A DNA stretch of 55,844 nucleotides from CAMLDH01 sp966250375 (GCA_966250375.1 CBINHE010000017.1:1-55844); one strand, 5' to 3'. Numbered from the stretch's first letter, positions 1-8,397 are shown. A program made the numbers and translations. The notes: a model not told the origin generated them from the sequence alone.

Positions 1-235
1 TTTATCGAAGGAGGACGTGCATATCTACGAGAAAGTCCGACAGACTCCTAGTAGTGAGCCAAGCTGAATCGACGGACATAAATCGCGTCTTTTTCCGCCT
101 GGCAGCGTTGCTCGTCGTTGCATAGCTCGCTATGCCGCCTCCTCGCCCTTGCAGGGTGCAAGTAGAAATCGCATAGACCACACCCGTGCTGTCGATCAGA
201 GAATGCACGCGGATCAAGCGCCGTAGCGCGCCCAA
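1..235. repeat. Probable dispersed intergenic repeat with two hairpins
   Basis: No convincing gene is seen. Two small hairpins are visible: CATAGC-tc-GCTATG at 121-134 and CTTGCA-ggg-TGCAAG at 148-162. The minus strand is open for 77 codons, but the translation is arginine/serine-rich, low in information and matches no family I recognise. The stretch around the second hairpin (CCCTGCAAGGG-like core on the minus strand) resembles part of the murF-mraY intergenic element at 8294-8304. I infer a dispersed repeat rather than a gene. Confidence 0.35.
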
Positions 236-248
236 CCGCGCAGTCGGC

Positions 249-254
249 TACAAT
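249..254 (+). promoter_or_regulatory. -10 box of the RNase P RNA promoter
   Basis: TACAAT at 249-254 ends seven bases before the predicted 5' end of the mature RNA at 262, the expected spacing for a sigma-70 start. No good -35 hexamer is visible 16-18 bases upstream, where the sequence is GC-rich, so only the -10 is called. Confidence 0.5.
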
Positions 255-261
255 GGCGGTT

Positions 262-575
262 GAAGCAAGCCAGACAGCCGCTGGTCATCGCAAGATGACG
301 GGAGGAAGGTCCGGACTCCATAGAGCAGGGTGACGGTTAATGGCCGTCCGCCGTGAGGCGAGGAATAGGGCCACAGAGACGAGCGTATTAAGTTACGGTG
401 AAACGCGGTAACCTCCACTCGGAGCAATTCCAAATAGGCACGCGTTGATGTTGCTCGCGGAGCGTGCGGGTAGGAAGCTTGAGCCGTGGAGTAATTCACG
501 GCCTAGAGGAATGGCTGTCATAGCGAACGGGTTCTCTTGTTCGCCGTAACAGAATCCGGCCTATCGGCTTGCTTC
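262..575 (+). ncRNA. rnpB: RNase P RNA component, bacterial class A
   Basis: This is the catalytic RNA of ribonuclease P, which matures the 5' ends of tRNAs. The ends are set by the P1 helix: GAAGCAAGCC at 262-271 pairs with GGCTTGCTTC at 566-575. The conserved early core (GAGGAAGGTCCGGACTCC, CR I) lies at 300-318. The CR IV/V features follow: the CAGGGTG segment, GGTGAAACGCGGTAACCTCC around 398-417, and AGAGGAATGGCTGTCATAG near 505-523. The conserved ACAGAATCCGGCCTAT lies just before the 3' P1 strand. Length (314 nt) is on the short side of class A. A T-rich stretch follows the RNA and may help termination. Confidence 0.95.
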
Positions 576-951
576 ATTTTTCTTATGCTGTTGCGCCGTC
601 CGGCCTGAATGACGGCGATGGCGATGCAGTTTCCGGTCGTTGATGAAGCTCAAAAGCCGCCGCTGCCGTTTTCGTACAATCATGGCAAGAGTTTGTTTGC
701 CGTGGGATGGAACACGAGACGGGTAAAACCGGAGGTGCGGGACCGGTCTGCAAAAGGAGTGTGCTGCCTACAGCCACGTCACATGCATTTGCTTTCGCAG
801 TTTTACCGCTCTTCCATCCCACGACCAACACATTTTTCTCATTCATTCGTGACCGCCGATATCGATGGGAATGCGATGTTGTCCCGGCTCGTCGAGGTGC
901 AATGGCGCGGTTTATACTGCCGCTTTGCATATTGATACAAAGGACACAATC
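576..951. other. Intergenic region with a long imperfect inverted repeat
   Basis: No gene is supported. The long minus-strand open frame covering this and the next gene lies antisense to the DUF3096 gene and has no recognisable domain. A perfect 12-bp inverted repeat, CGTGGGATGGAA at 701-712 and TTCCATCCCACG at 812-823, continues inward imperfectly (GGGTAAAAC near 720-728 against GTTTTACCGC near 800-809). The element is about 120 bp and could fold into one long hairpin. Its function is unknown. Confidence 0.45.
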
Positions 952-1107
952 ATGAGTATTCACTTGAGCCTGGCACCACTGGCGTCGCTTGTCGCCGGCA
1001 TTCTTATTTTGCTCATGCCGCGCCTCTTGAATTTTATTGTGGCGATTTACTTGATCATCATTGGCTTGATCGGGCTTTTTGGCGCAGGCGGGTTTCGGAT
1101 ACATTGA
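952..1107 (+). CDS. DUF3096 family small membrane protein
   Basis: A 51-residue protein, almost entirely hydrophobic. A first membrane segment at about residues 5-22 (ASLVAGILILLMP) is followed by a second at about 24-42 (FIVAIYLIIIGLIGLF). The alternating Leu/Ile pattern and the central PRLLNFIVAIYLI motif match DUF3096, whose members are about 50 residues and of unknown function. ATG 952 was chosen because an AAGGA Shine-Dalgarno lies about ten bases upstream and the upstream in-frame extension is not hydrophobic. It stands alone between rnpB and the dcw cluster. An inner-membrane location is inferred. Confidence 0.8.
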   Translation: MSIHLSLAPLASLVAGILILLMPRLLNFIVAIYLIIIGLIGLFGAGGFRIH

Positions 1108-1694
1108 AAAGCAGGGTGGGCACGGCTTTATCCTGCCCCCGCTGAGTGATTGAGCGCCGCATGAGCAAAAAGCCCGCTTATCCTCCAAGGCAGTATTTCG
1201 CCATATCCACTCTCGTTAGATACTGCGTTCCGACCCGCTCTCTTTCAGACTGATGTGGAATCTCTTTGGGGTGCATGCGTTGCGTTGTTGCACATCGCCT
1301 TGCAAGCCACTACCGTTCCGCAGCATGCTGCACGAAATCCCTGCTCCTCCCCTGCTGCACCTTATGTAAATCGTCACACGACGTTCCCTTGCAAGGGAAC
1401 GCTCCTTCCTTAGCACTGCACCCCAAAGAAACCCGGTTCACCCCTTACATCCCGGGGGGATTCGCTCTAAATCAAAGTTGCTTGACTGAATTCAGCATTT
1501 CTTTATTTTAATTAGTTTCCTTGCATAAAAGTCTATTCCGCAGCAAACACATGTGTATATCTGAGGTGCTACATTCACTATCTGCGGTAAGTACTTAATT
1601 CATTTCAATATTTTGTTTTTGCGTTGCATTAACGAAATGCGCTAAGTGCTTGACTTTATTGACAAAAATCATGTTTTTTTCCTCCGAATATTAC
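1108..1694. other. Intergenic region upstream of the dcw cluster
   Basis: No gene is supported. Two structures stand out. A perfect 13-bp inverted repeat, TCTTTGGGGTGCA at 1263-1275 and TGCACCCCAAAGA at 1417-1429, brackets about 140 bp. Inside it lies a perfect 20-bp palindrome at 1382-1401. The 3' part (about 1480-1690) is strikingly AT-rich and leads into the dcw promoter. Short open frames here look like chance frames. Confidence 0.5.
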
Positions 1695-1723
1695 TTGACC
1701 GCAAATAGAGCATCCTCTAAAGT
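1695..1723 (+). promoter_or_regulatory. Probable dcw cluster promoter (Pmra-like)
   Basis: TTGACC at 1695-1700 and TAAAGT at 1718-1723 are separated by 17 bp, a good sigma-70 arrangement, and sit about 110 bp before mraZ. The -10 box runs into the first repeat of the MraZ-type operator, so MraZ binding would be expected to block RNA polymerase. Confidence 0.6.
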
Positions 1724-1760
1724 GGGTGGAAGTGTGGAAAAGTGTCTTTTTGTGGGTGGG
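1722..1760 (+). promoter_or_regulatory. MraZ-type operator, four repeats with 10-bp period
   Basis: Four GTG-led repeats start at 1722, 1732, 1742 and 1752: GTGGG, GTGTG, GTGTC and GTGGG. The spacing is exactly 10 bp, one helical turn. MraZ is known to bind tandem TGGG-type repeats separated by 5 bp upstream of its own gene. The second and third repeats are imperfect. Negative autoregulation of the dcw operon is the inferred role. Confidence 0.7.
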
Positions 1761-1831
1761 ATTTAACGATTTGATGCCCCCGACTCTTTTCACGATCACC
1801 ACCAAAAACGAAAAGCAAAAGGGTTATCCGG

Positions 1832-2260
1832 ATGTTTCAAGGGGCGTCAGCACTCAATCTCGATGCGAAAGGGCGGATGTCGATTCCGGCCAAGCATCGT
1901 GACGCCCTGATCGTGCAGTGCGAAAGCCGCATTACGCTGACCAAGCATCCGCATGGTTGCCTGTTGTTTTTTCCGCGTCCGGTGTGGGAAAGCCATCGCG
2001 AGCAGATTGCCGCGTGGCCGATGTCGGCGCGTGCATGGCAACGCATTTTTCTGGGTAATGCATCCGATGTCGAGATGGATGGCGCCGGCCGGATTTTGAT
2101 TGCGCCGGAATTGCGCGCCGCCGCCGGGCTGTCACGCGATGTGATGTTGCTCGGTATGGGGAGTCATTTTGAAATCTGGGATGCGGCAAAGCTCGCCGAA
2201 AGCGAGTCGCAAGCAATTGCGACCGGCATGCCGGATGTGTTGAACAATTTTTCATTCTGA
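1832..2260 (+). CDS. mraZ: Transcriptional regulator MraZ
   Basis: A 142-residue protein at the head of the dcw operon. MraZ is a DNA-binding protein of the AbrB-like SpoVT fold with two repeated domains. It forms a ring and represses its own operon. The N-terminal half has the typical start FQGASALNLDAKGRMSIPAK at residues 2-21, and the second half has the paralogous DGAGRILIAPELR motif at about residues 85-97. Both carry the conserved D-x-x-GR signature. A matching repeat operator lies 70-110 bp upstream. The stop is 9 bp from the next gene, rsmH. The ribosome binding site is weak (AAAGGG, about ten bases upstream). Confidence 0.97.
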   Translation: MFQGASALNLDAKGRMSIPAKHRDALIVQCESRITLTKHPHGCLLFFPRPVWESHREQIAAWPMSARAWQRIFLGNASDVEMDGAGRILIAPELRAAAGLSRDVMLLGMGSHFEIWDAAKLAESESQAIATGMPDVLNNFSF

Positions 2261-2269
2261 CGGGCCGTG

Positions 2270-3244
2270 ATGATATTACAAGCGGTGCCAGAGTTTCAGC
2301 ACCGTACGGTGCTGCTGGATGAGGCAGTTGATGCGTTGGCAATTGAGGGTGACCGCGCGAATGGTGTGTATGTCGATGGCACTTTCGGGCGCGGTGGGCA
2401 TAGCAGAAAAATACTGGAGCGCTTGGGGCCGCAAGGTCGTTTGATCGCCTTCGACAAAGATCCGCAGGCGGTGGCAACGGCGCAGACGATCGCCGACCCG
2501 CGCTTCGAGATTGTGCATGACAGTTTTGCCACGATGCACGAGGCGCTGACTGCGCGCGGCGTGGCGCAAGTGGATGGCCTGCTGCTGGATTTGGGAATCT
2601 CGTCGCCGCAAGTCGATGATGCGACGCGGGGTTTCAGTTTTCGTTCCGATGGACCGCTCGACATGCGCATGGATACCACGCGCGGCATGTCGGCAGCGGA
2701 GTGGCTGGCAACCGAAACCGAACAAACGATCGAGAAAGTGATACGCGAATATGGAGAAGAACGGTTTGCTTTTCAGATTGCAAAGGCGATTGCTGCTCGC
2801 CGGGCAATCCAGCCAATTTCAAGCACACGACAGCTTGCCGAGATCGTGGCACACGCAGTCAAAACCCGCGAGAAAGGCAAAGACCCGGCCACTCGTACCT
2901 TTCAGGCTATCCGGATTTTCATCAATCAAGAGCTTGAAGAACTCGAAATAGGGCTCAACGACGCATTTAGGCATCTGGCCCCGCATGGGAGAATGGTTGT
3001 GATCAGCTTTCACTCATTGGAAGATCGCATCGTCAAGCGCTTCATGGCCGCCAAGGCCAACGCGCCGCAGCCGGATCGTCGCCTGCCCATTCGTGCAGTG
3101 GATTTGCCGCAACCCGAGATGAAGCTGTTGGCGAAAATGAAGCCGTCCGGCGCCGAGGTTGTCGATAATCCGCGCGCGCGTTCCGCCATCATGCGGGTTG
3201 CAGAGCGGCTGGCGGGCAAAAATTCCGGCGAGCGCGCGCAATGA
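2270..3244 (+). CDS. rsmH: 16S rRNA (cytosine(1402)-N(4))-methyltransferase RsmH
   Basis: A 324-residue SAM-dependent enzyme (formerly MraW) that methylates N4 of C1402 in the 16S rRNA decoding site. The family start HRTVLLDEAVDAL is followed by the SAM-binding GTFGRGGHS motif at about residues 38-46. LLLDLGISSPQ (about 105-115) and the C-terminal VVISFHSLEDRIVKRF (about 243-258) are hallmarks. A GTG lies immediately upstream in frame at 2267; the ATG is preferred. The gene follows mraZ closely, and its TGA overlaps ftsL by four bases, indicating translational coupling. Confidence 0.97.
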   Translation: MILQAVPEFQHRTVLLDEAVDALAIEGDRANGVYVDGTFGRGGHSRKILERLGPQGRLIAFDKDPQAVATAQTIADPRFEIVHDSFATMHEALTARGVAQVDGLLLDLGISSPQVDDATRGFSFRSDGPLDMRMDTTRGMSAAEWLATETEQTIEKVIREYGEERFAFQIAKAIAARRAIQPISSTRQLAEIVAHAVKTREKGKDPATRTFQAIRIFINQELEELEIGLNDAFRHLAPHGRMVVISFHSLEDRIVKRFMAAKANAPQPDRRLPIRAVDLPQPEMKLLAKMKPSGAEVVDNPRARSAIMRVAERLAGKNSGERAQ

Positions 3245-3513
3245 GCGGGCGCGTCAATTTCATCCTTACTGCCGCACTGGTGCTGTGCGCACTGTTGCTG
3301 GTCAACGCGCAATATCAGGCGCGCCGTCTTTTCATTGAGCTGGAGCGTGCGCAATCGGCGGCCAGGCAACTGGACATCGATTGGGCGCAACTGCAACTGG
3401 ACCAATCCACGCTAGGCAAGCACGCCCGCATCGAAGCCAATGGGCGGCGTGATTTGAATATGGTCGCGCTGAGCCTGGCTCGTACCCAATACTTGACGGT
3501 AGGCGAGAAATGA
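3241..3513 (+). CDS. ftsL: Cell division protein FtsL
   Basis: A 90-residue bitopic inner-membrane protein of the divisome, part of the FtsQ-FtsL-FtsB complex that activates the FtsW-FtsI septal synthase. A short cytoplasmic N-terminus precedes one membrane segment at about residues 6-24 (FILTAALVLCALLLVNAQY). A periplasmic coiled-coil region rich in Leu, Glu and Arg follows to about residue 65. Length and position between rsmH and ftsI match the family, which is poorly conserved in sequence. It overlaps both neighbours by four bases. Confidence 0.93.
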   Translation: MSGRVNFILTAALVLCALLLVNAQYQARRLFIELERAQSAARQLDIDWAQLQLDQSTLGKHARIEANGRRDLNMVALSLARTQYLTVGEK

Positions 3514-5267
3514 CGCGCGCGATGCCACGTACCGCTGCCGCCAAGGGCGTGCCGTTTTCCGCCAGTCCCGTGTTGGCGGTAAAGCTGCCGGTATGGCGTT
3601 CGCGCGTCGTACTGTTTTTGTTGTTCGCCGCTTTCCTCGCGCTCGCGGCGCGGGCGCTTTGGCTGCAGGGTATCTCGACCGAATTTTTGCAAAAGCAGGG
3701 CGAGTCGCGTTATGCGCGCACGCTGGAATTGCCGGCCACGCGCGGCAAGATCACCGATCGCAATGGCTTGGTGCTGGCATCATCGGTGCCCGTCAAGGCG
3801 ATCTGGGCGATTCCGGAAGATGTGCTGGAAGCGCCGAAGGACAAGCTGCGCAGTTTGGCAAAATTGCTTGAAATGACTGAAGGTGAATTGCGTAAAAAAC
3901 TTGATTCGGATCGCAGTTTTGTCTACCTTAAACGGCAGGTTGAGCAGGACGTCGCCAACAAGATTGTCAAACTCGGCATTCCCGGCATCGAGACCCGCAA
4001 GGAATACAAGCGCTTTTATCCGGAAGCCGGTGTGACGGCGCATGTAGTTGGCTTCACCAATATCGATGATGCCGGCCAGGAAGGCATGGAGCTGGCGTCG
4101 CAGAAAAGCTTGGCTGGCATGACCGGCAGCCGGCGTGTGATCAAGGACCGCCTGGGCCGCATTGTCGAGGATATCCAATCGATCCGCGAACCGCATGACG
4201 GCAAGGACTTGGTGTTGTCGATCGATAGCAAGATCCAGTACATCGCCTTCTCGCAATTGAAGGAGGCAGTCGAGAAACACAAAGCGAAGGCCGGCGGCAT
4301 TGTCGTGCTCGATGCCAAAACCGGCGAGGTTCTGGCGCTTGCCAATTTACCGACCTACGACCCGAATAACCGCTCTGTGCTGACCGGTGCGCAACTGCGC
4401 AATCGCGTCATGACCGACACGTTCGAACCGGGTTCGACGCTCAAGCCGTTCACTGTGGCATTGGCGCTCGATACCAATCGCATCACGCCTGCCAGCACAT
4501 TTCAAACTTCGCCCGGGAGGATGACCATCGGCACCGCGACGATCAGCGATTCGCATGAACACGGCTTGCTGACTGTGTCCCAGATCATTCAGAAATCCTC
4601 CAATATCGGTACCGCGAAAATTGCATTGCAAATGCCGCCGCACGAAATGTGGGAATTGTTTACCGCCGCCGGTTTTGGCCAGCAACCCAGATTCGGTTTC
4701 CCTGGTGCAGTGGCCGGCCGTGTACGTCCATACAAATCATGGCGACCGATTGAACAGGCGACGATGAGTTACGGCCATGGCATCTCAGTGTCGCTAATCC
4801 AGTTGGCGCGCGCATATACCATCTTTGCCCGAGATGGCGACTTGATTCCATTATCGTTTTTGAAGCTCGATCAAGCACCAGTCGGGCAGCGCATCATCAG
4901 CCAGAAGACCGCGCGTGATTTGCGTGCGATGCTGGAGACCGTGGTCAGTCCTGAAGGTACCGCACCGAAAGCGCAAGTGCCGGGCTATCGCGTAGGCGGC
5001 AAAACCGGCACCGCCTATAAAATCGTCGGCGGTAAATACGTCAGAAATTACGTCGCATCATTTGTCGGTTTTGCGCCGGCATCCGACCCGCGCATCATCG
5101 TCGCCGTCATGGTTGACGAGCCGACTGGTGGGCATTACGGCGGGGAGGTCGCGGCACCGGTATTTGCAGCTGTTACCGCCAGCGCGCTGCGCGCAATGAA
5201 TGTCGCGCCTGATTCGTCCGTGACCGACATCATCATCCCGGCCGATGCCGTGCAGGAGAGCATGTGA
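3510..5267 (+). CDS. ftsI: Peptidoglycan D,D-transpeptidase FtsI (PBP3)
   Basis: A 585-residue class B penicillin-binding protein that crosslinks septal peptidoglycan with FtsW. The cytoplasmic tail and single membrane anchor lie at about residues 30-52. The dimerisation/pedestal domain spans about 70-230 and includes the ATRGKITDRNG motif. The transpeptidase domain follows. Its active-site motifs are all present: STLK (309-312, nucleophile Ser309), SSN (363-365) and KTGT (about 495). It starts inside the end of ftsL and its stop overlaps the murE ATG. No residue expected for function appears to be missing. Confidence 0.97.
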   Translation: MTRAMPRTAAAKGVPFSASPVLAVKLPVWRSRVVLFLLFAAFLALAARALWLQGISTEFLQKQGESRYARTLELPATRGKITDRNGLVLASSVPVKAIWAIPEDVLEAPKDKLRSLAKLLEMTEGELRKKLDSDRSFVYLKRQVEQDVANKIVKLGIPGIETRKEYKRFYPEAGVTAHVVGFTNIDDAGQEGMELASQKSLAGMTGSRRVIKDRLGRIVEDIQSIREPHDGKDLVLSIDSKIQYIAFSQLKEAVEKHKAKAGGIVVLDAKTGEVLALANLPTYDPNNRSVLTGAQLRNRVMTDTFEPGSTLKPFTVALALDTNRITPASTFQTSPGRMTIGTATISDSHEHGLLTVSQIIQKSSNIGTAKIALQMPPHEMWELFTAAGFGQQPRFGFPGAVAGRVRPYKSWRPIEQATMSYGHGISVSLIQLARAYTIFARDGDLIPLSFLKLDQAPVGQRIISQKTARDLRAMLETVVSPEGTAPKAQVPGYRVGGKTGTAYKIVGGKYVRNYVASFVGFAPASDPRIIVAVMVDEPTGGHYGGEVAAPVFAAVTASALRAMNVAPDSSVTDIIIPADAVQESM

Positions 5268-6793
5268 TGCCGGCCCTTAACGCCTATCAAGCGGATGTTC
5301 TCACGTGGCTGGGCAAGGTCGCGCCGACGGCGCAACTATCGTCGGACTCGCGCACTATCGCGGAAGGCGATGTATTTTTTGCCTATCCGGGAGATGATGC
5401 CGACGGCCGCAAATTTATTGCGCACGCAATCCAGCAGGGCGCGAAGGCGATCCTGTATGACGCTGATGGATTCGGCTGGAATGATACGTGGGCTGTTCCG
5501 CATCTGGCCGTCACCGGATTGAAAAGGAATGCCGGCCCCATCGCCCGTGCGTATTACGGGCAGCCGGATGCGGGCATGTTTACCGTCGCGGTCACCGGCA
5601 CCAACGGCAAGACATCTTGCACGCAATGGCTGGGCAATGCGATGTCGCGTCTGGGCGAGCCGTCGGTGGTGATCGGCACGCTCGGTGTCGGCTTGTTCAA
5701 GAACGGTAGGCATGGTGAATTCAATGCGACCGGTTATACGACGCCCGATGCAGCGCTGCTGCAGCGCGAACTGGCGAAAGCTCGCGCTGCCGGCGCGACC
5801 TCTTTGGCTATTGAAGCATCATCGATCGGTCTCGATCAAGGGCGCCTGGACGGCATGCATTTCGATGTCGCGCTGTTCACCAATTTCACACGCGATCATC
5901 TCGATTATCACGACGACATGGCAGCATATGAAGCCGCCAAGGCCATGCTGTTCGACTGGCCCGGGTTGCACACTGCGGTCATGAATCTGGATGATGACAT
6001 GGGGCTGCGCCTGACCCAGCGCCTGAAACAGAAGACCCCGGCGACCGCCGTCATCGGCTATACGCTGCTTGGAAAGACTGTGGAAGGCGTCGCCACTCTG
6101 CACGCTTCCGATATCCGCACCAGTCATGCCGGCACCGTATTCCACCTCGATTCTCCATTCGGATCTGCGCAAGTAAAAGTGCAGCTGATCGGCCAGTTCA
6201 ATGTCAGCAATGTGCTTGGCATTTTGGGCGTGCTGCTGGCGAAAGGCGTCGCATGGCGCGCCGCGATCGATGCCGCCGAAGCATTGACGGCGGTGCCGGG
6301 ACGCATGCAGCAACTGGGTGGACAGGAAGCGCCGCTGGTAGTGATCGATTACGCGCATACACCGGATGCACTGGAAAAAACCTTGGCGTCGTTGCGGCAG
6401 GTGGCACGGCAACGCGACGGCCAACTGTGGTGCGTGTTCGGCTGCGGCGGCGATCGCGATCCGGGCAAGCGCCCGCAGATGGGCGCAGTATCGTCGGCTG
6501 CGGATCACGTGATCGTGACCAGCGACAATCCACGCAACGAAAGCCCGGCAGCCATCATCGCGCAGGTCGTCGCCGGCATGGATATGACAAAAACCATGCG
6601 CATGGAAATCGAGGATCGTGCTGCGGCGATTCTGTGGGCGGTCAAGCATGCGGCAAAACACGATGTGGTTTTGCTGGCCGGGAAAGGCCACGAAACCAGT
6701 CAGGAAATCAAAGGCAAGAAATTGGCGTTTTTGGATGCAGACCATGCCGCGCTGGCGCTGGCTGCACGAGTAACAATGAAGGGGGTAAGTTGA
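5267..6793 (+). CDS. murE: UDP-MurNAc-tripeptide synthetase MurE
   Basis: A 508-residue cytoplasmic ATP-dependent ligase that adds meso-diaminopimelate to UDP-MurNAc-L-Ala-D-Glu. The three Mur ligase domains are recognisable: the N-terminal UDP-binding part (SSDSR at about 25-29), the central ATPase with P-loop TGTNGKTS near residue 112, and the C-terminal domain with TSDNPRNESP. The DNPR motif is diagnostic for the meso-DAP-specific form. ATG 5267 overlaps the ftsI TGA and has CAGGAGA about ten bases upstream; a GTG one codon earlier is less likely. The murE TGA overlaps the murF ATG by one base. Confidence 0.97.
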   Translation: MPALNAYQADVLTWLGKVAPTAQLSSDSRTIAEGDVFFAYPGDDADGRKFIAHAIQQGAKAILYDADGFGWNDTWAVPHLAVTGLKRNAGPIARAYYGQPDAGMFTVAVTGTNGKTSCTQWLGNAMSRLGEPSVVIGTLGVGLFKNGRHGEFNATGYTTPDAALLQRELAKARAAGATSLAIEASSIGLDQGRLDGMHFDVALFTNFTRDHLDYHDDMAAYEAAKAMLFDWPGLHTAVMNLDDDMGLRLTQRLKQKTPATAVIGYTLLGKTVEGVATLHASDIRTSHAGTVFHLDSPFGSAQVKVQLIGQFNVSNVLGILGVLLAKGVAWRAAIDAAEALTAVPGRMQQLGGQEAPLVVIDYAHTPDALEKTLASLRQVARQRDGQLWCVFGCGGDRDPGKRPQMGAVSSAADHVIVTSDNPRNESPAAIIAQVVAGMDMTKTMRMEIEDRAAAILWAVKHAAKHDVVLLAGKGHETSQEIKGKKLAFLDADHAALALAARVTMKGVS

Positions 6794-8163
6794 TGAAATC
6801 GTCATTGGCGCAATTGCAGCCATGGATTTCCAACGCGGTGGTGACGGGCGATGCCGACTTCGGTGGTGTATCGACCGATAGCCGGGGTGTGTCTCCGGGC
6901 AATTTATTTGTCGCATTGCGTGGCGAACGTTTCGACGCCCACGAGTTTCTAAATGAAGTCGCCGCAAAGGGCGTGGCTGCGGTAGTGGTCGAGCACATGC
7001 CCGAGGGCCTGCGGCTGCCGGCCTTGGTTGTGCCCGATGCGCGAGTTGCTTTAGGCGAAATCGCGCGCTACTGGCGCCGACAATTTTCAATGCCGGTGAT
7101 TGGTGTCACCGGCAGCAATGGCAAAACCACGGTCAAGGAAATGATCGCAGCGATTCTGATGGTGGCGTTCGGCAATGAACATTGCCTTGCCACGCGCGGC
7201 AATCTGAACAATGACATCGGTGTACCCTTGACCTTGCTGCGACTGGATGCGCCATGCCGGGCAGCGGTGATTGAACTGGGAATGAATCATCCCGGAGAAA
7301 TTGCTGTTCTGTCCGGTATCGCGCAACCGATTGTCGGCTTGGTCAACAATGCACAGCGCGAGCATCAGGAATTCATGGCAAGTGTCGAAGCCGTGGCGCA
7401 GGAGAATGGTGCGGTAATTTGCAGCCTGCCGCCCGACGGCATTGCCGTATTTCCGGCGGATGATCCATTCACGCCGCTCTGGCGCAGCTATGCGGGACAG
7501 CGCAAGGTCATGAGCTTTGGCCTGACGGCGGACGCGGATGTGACATGCATGCATCAACCGAACGCCTTCGGCAGTGATTTGCAGGTAAGCGCAGGTTCGC
7601 AGAAATTCGACGTGCGCCTGTCGGCAGCCGGCGTGCATAACGTGCGCAATGCGCTGGCTGCAATCGCCTGCACTTTAGCCATCGGTATCGAGGTCGGCGC
7701 AATCAAGCGCGGGCTGGAAGCATTTGCGCCGGTCAACGGCCGGTTGCAGCGTAAAACCGCCAAGGGCGGCGCGCTGGTAATCGATGATACCTACAACGCC
7801 AATCCCGATTCGGTGCGGGCCGCAATCGATGTGCTGGCACAGGCAGCGGCGCCGCGCGCCCTCGTATTGGGCGATATGGGCGAAGTCGGCAATGAAGGTT
7901 GCCAGTTTCACGAAGAAATCGGTGCTTATGCGCGCGCACGCGGTATCGAACATTTCTTCTCACTGGGCGATCTGGCAAATCATGCCGCCACCGCGTTCGG
8001 CGCTGGCGCCACTCACTTTAGCGATGTAGACAGCCTGAATCAGGCAGTCGAAGCAATGCTGACTCCCGGCACAACGGTGTTGGTCAAAGGGTCTCGCTTC
8101 ATGAAGATGGAACGGGTTGTTCATTATCTTGTGCCGCTTTCGGCAAATAGGGTGCCAATATAA
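6793..8163 (+). CDS. murF: UDP-MurNAc-tripeptide-D-Ala-D-Ala ligase MurF
   Basis: A 456-residue cytoplasmic enzyme that adds the D-Ala-D-Ala dipeptide, completing the UDP-MurNAc-pentapeptide. The N-terminal domain has the STDSR motif (27-31). The P-loop TGSNGKTT is at 106-113, then NLNNDIGVPLTLL and the ELGMNHPGEI motif. The C-terminal domain has DDTYNANPDS. The frame is open for another 180 codons upstream, but that part lies inside murE and is Arg-rich shadow. ATG 6793 has an AGGGGG-type ribosome site and begins a normal MurF N-terminus. It is followed by a 234-bp hairpin-rich gap before mraY, one of only two breaks in an otherwise coupled operon. Confidence 0.97.
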   Translation: MKSSLAQLQPWISNAVVTGDADFGGVSTDSRGVSPGNLFVALRGERFDAHEFLNEVAAKGVAAVVVEHMPEGLRLPALVVPDARVALGEIARYWRRQFSMPVIGVTGSNGKTTVKEMIAAILMVAFGNEHCLATRGNLNNDIGVPLTLLRLDAPCRAAVIELGMNHPGEIAVLSGIAQPIVGLVNNAQREHQEFMASVEAVAQENGAVICSLPPDGIAVFPADDPFTPLWRSYAGQRKVMSFGLTADADVTCMHQPNAFGSDLQVSAGSQKFDVRLSAAGVHNVRNALAAIACTLAIGIEVGAIKRGLEAFAPVNGRLQRKTAKGGALVIDDTYNANPDSVRAAIDVLAQAAAPRALVLGDMGEVGNEGCQFHEEIGAYARARGIEHFFSLGDLANHAATAFGAGATHFSDVDSLNQAVEAMLTPGTTVLVKGSRFMKMERVVHYLVPLSANRVPI

Positions 8164-8397
8164 GTGATGGATTGTTGCGCCAGGCTAGGCGCACACGGGA
8201 GCGATAGCGTGGTTCTATCGCGAGGGTGCAGCAGGGGTTCGCGTCGCATGCGATGCGCCTGTGGAACGGTCTTCGCTTGCAAGCGCAGATGCGCCCTGCA
8301 AGGGTTGCAACAACGCATGGCGCAACAAGACACGCTTAGATTGGTAGCATATTTGCCGGAGTCGGCACTGAGTCAACAGGTAAGGGAATCACACTAA
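8164..8397. repeat. Hairpin-rich intergenic element between murF and mraY
   Basis: An element of about 157 bp bounded by a perfect 10-bp inverted repeat: TTGTTGCGCC at 8172-8181 and GGCGCAACAA at 8319-8328 (11 bp with the next pair). Inside are GCGATAG/CTATCGC (8201-8207/8215-8221), the palindrome TCGCATGCGA (8244-8253), the palindrome CGCTTGCAAGCG (8274-8285), and CCCT-gca-AGGG (8294-8304). An open frame of 77 codons crosses it, but its Cys/Arg-rich translation looks like chance. It may be a REP/MITE-type element or a structured mRNA segment inside the operon. Confidence 0.6.

Noticed and set aside
583..1188. 201-codon open frame on the minus strand
   Set aside because: It lies antisense to the DUF3096 gene, has a Cys/Arg/Gln-rich translation without domains, and no ribosome site.
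6253..6792. N-terminal extension of murF by 180 codons
   Set aside because: It lies wholly inside murE in another frame. The MurF N-terminus and ribosome site fit ATG 6793.
5819..7090. 423-codon minus-strand frame across murE and murF
   Set aside because: It is a shadow of two clearly functional genes; His/Arg-rich composition and no family features.
8164..8397. 77-codon frame between murF and mraY as a small protein
   Set aside because: The stretch is made of inverted repeats, which explains the frame; its Cys/Arg-rich translation is not protein-like.
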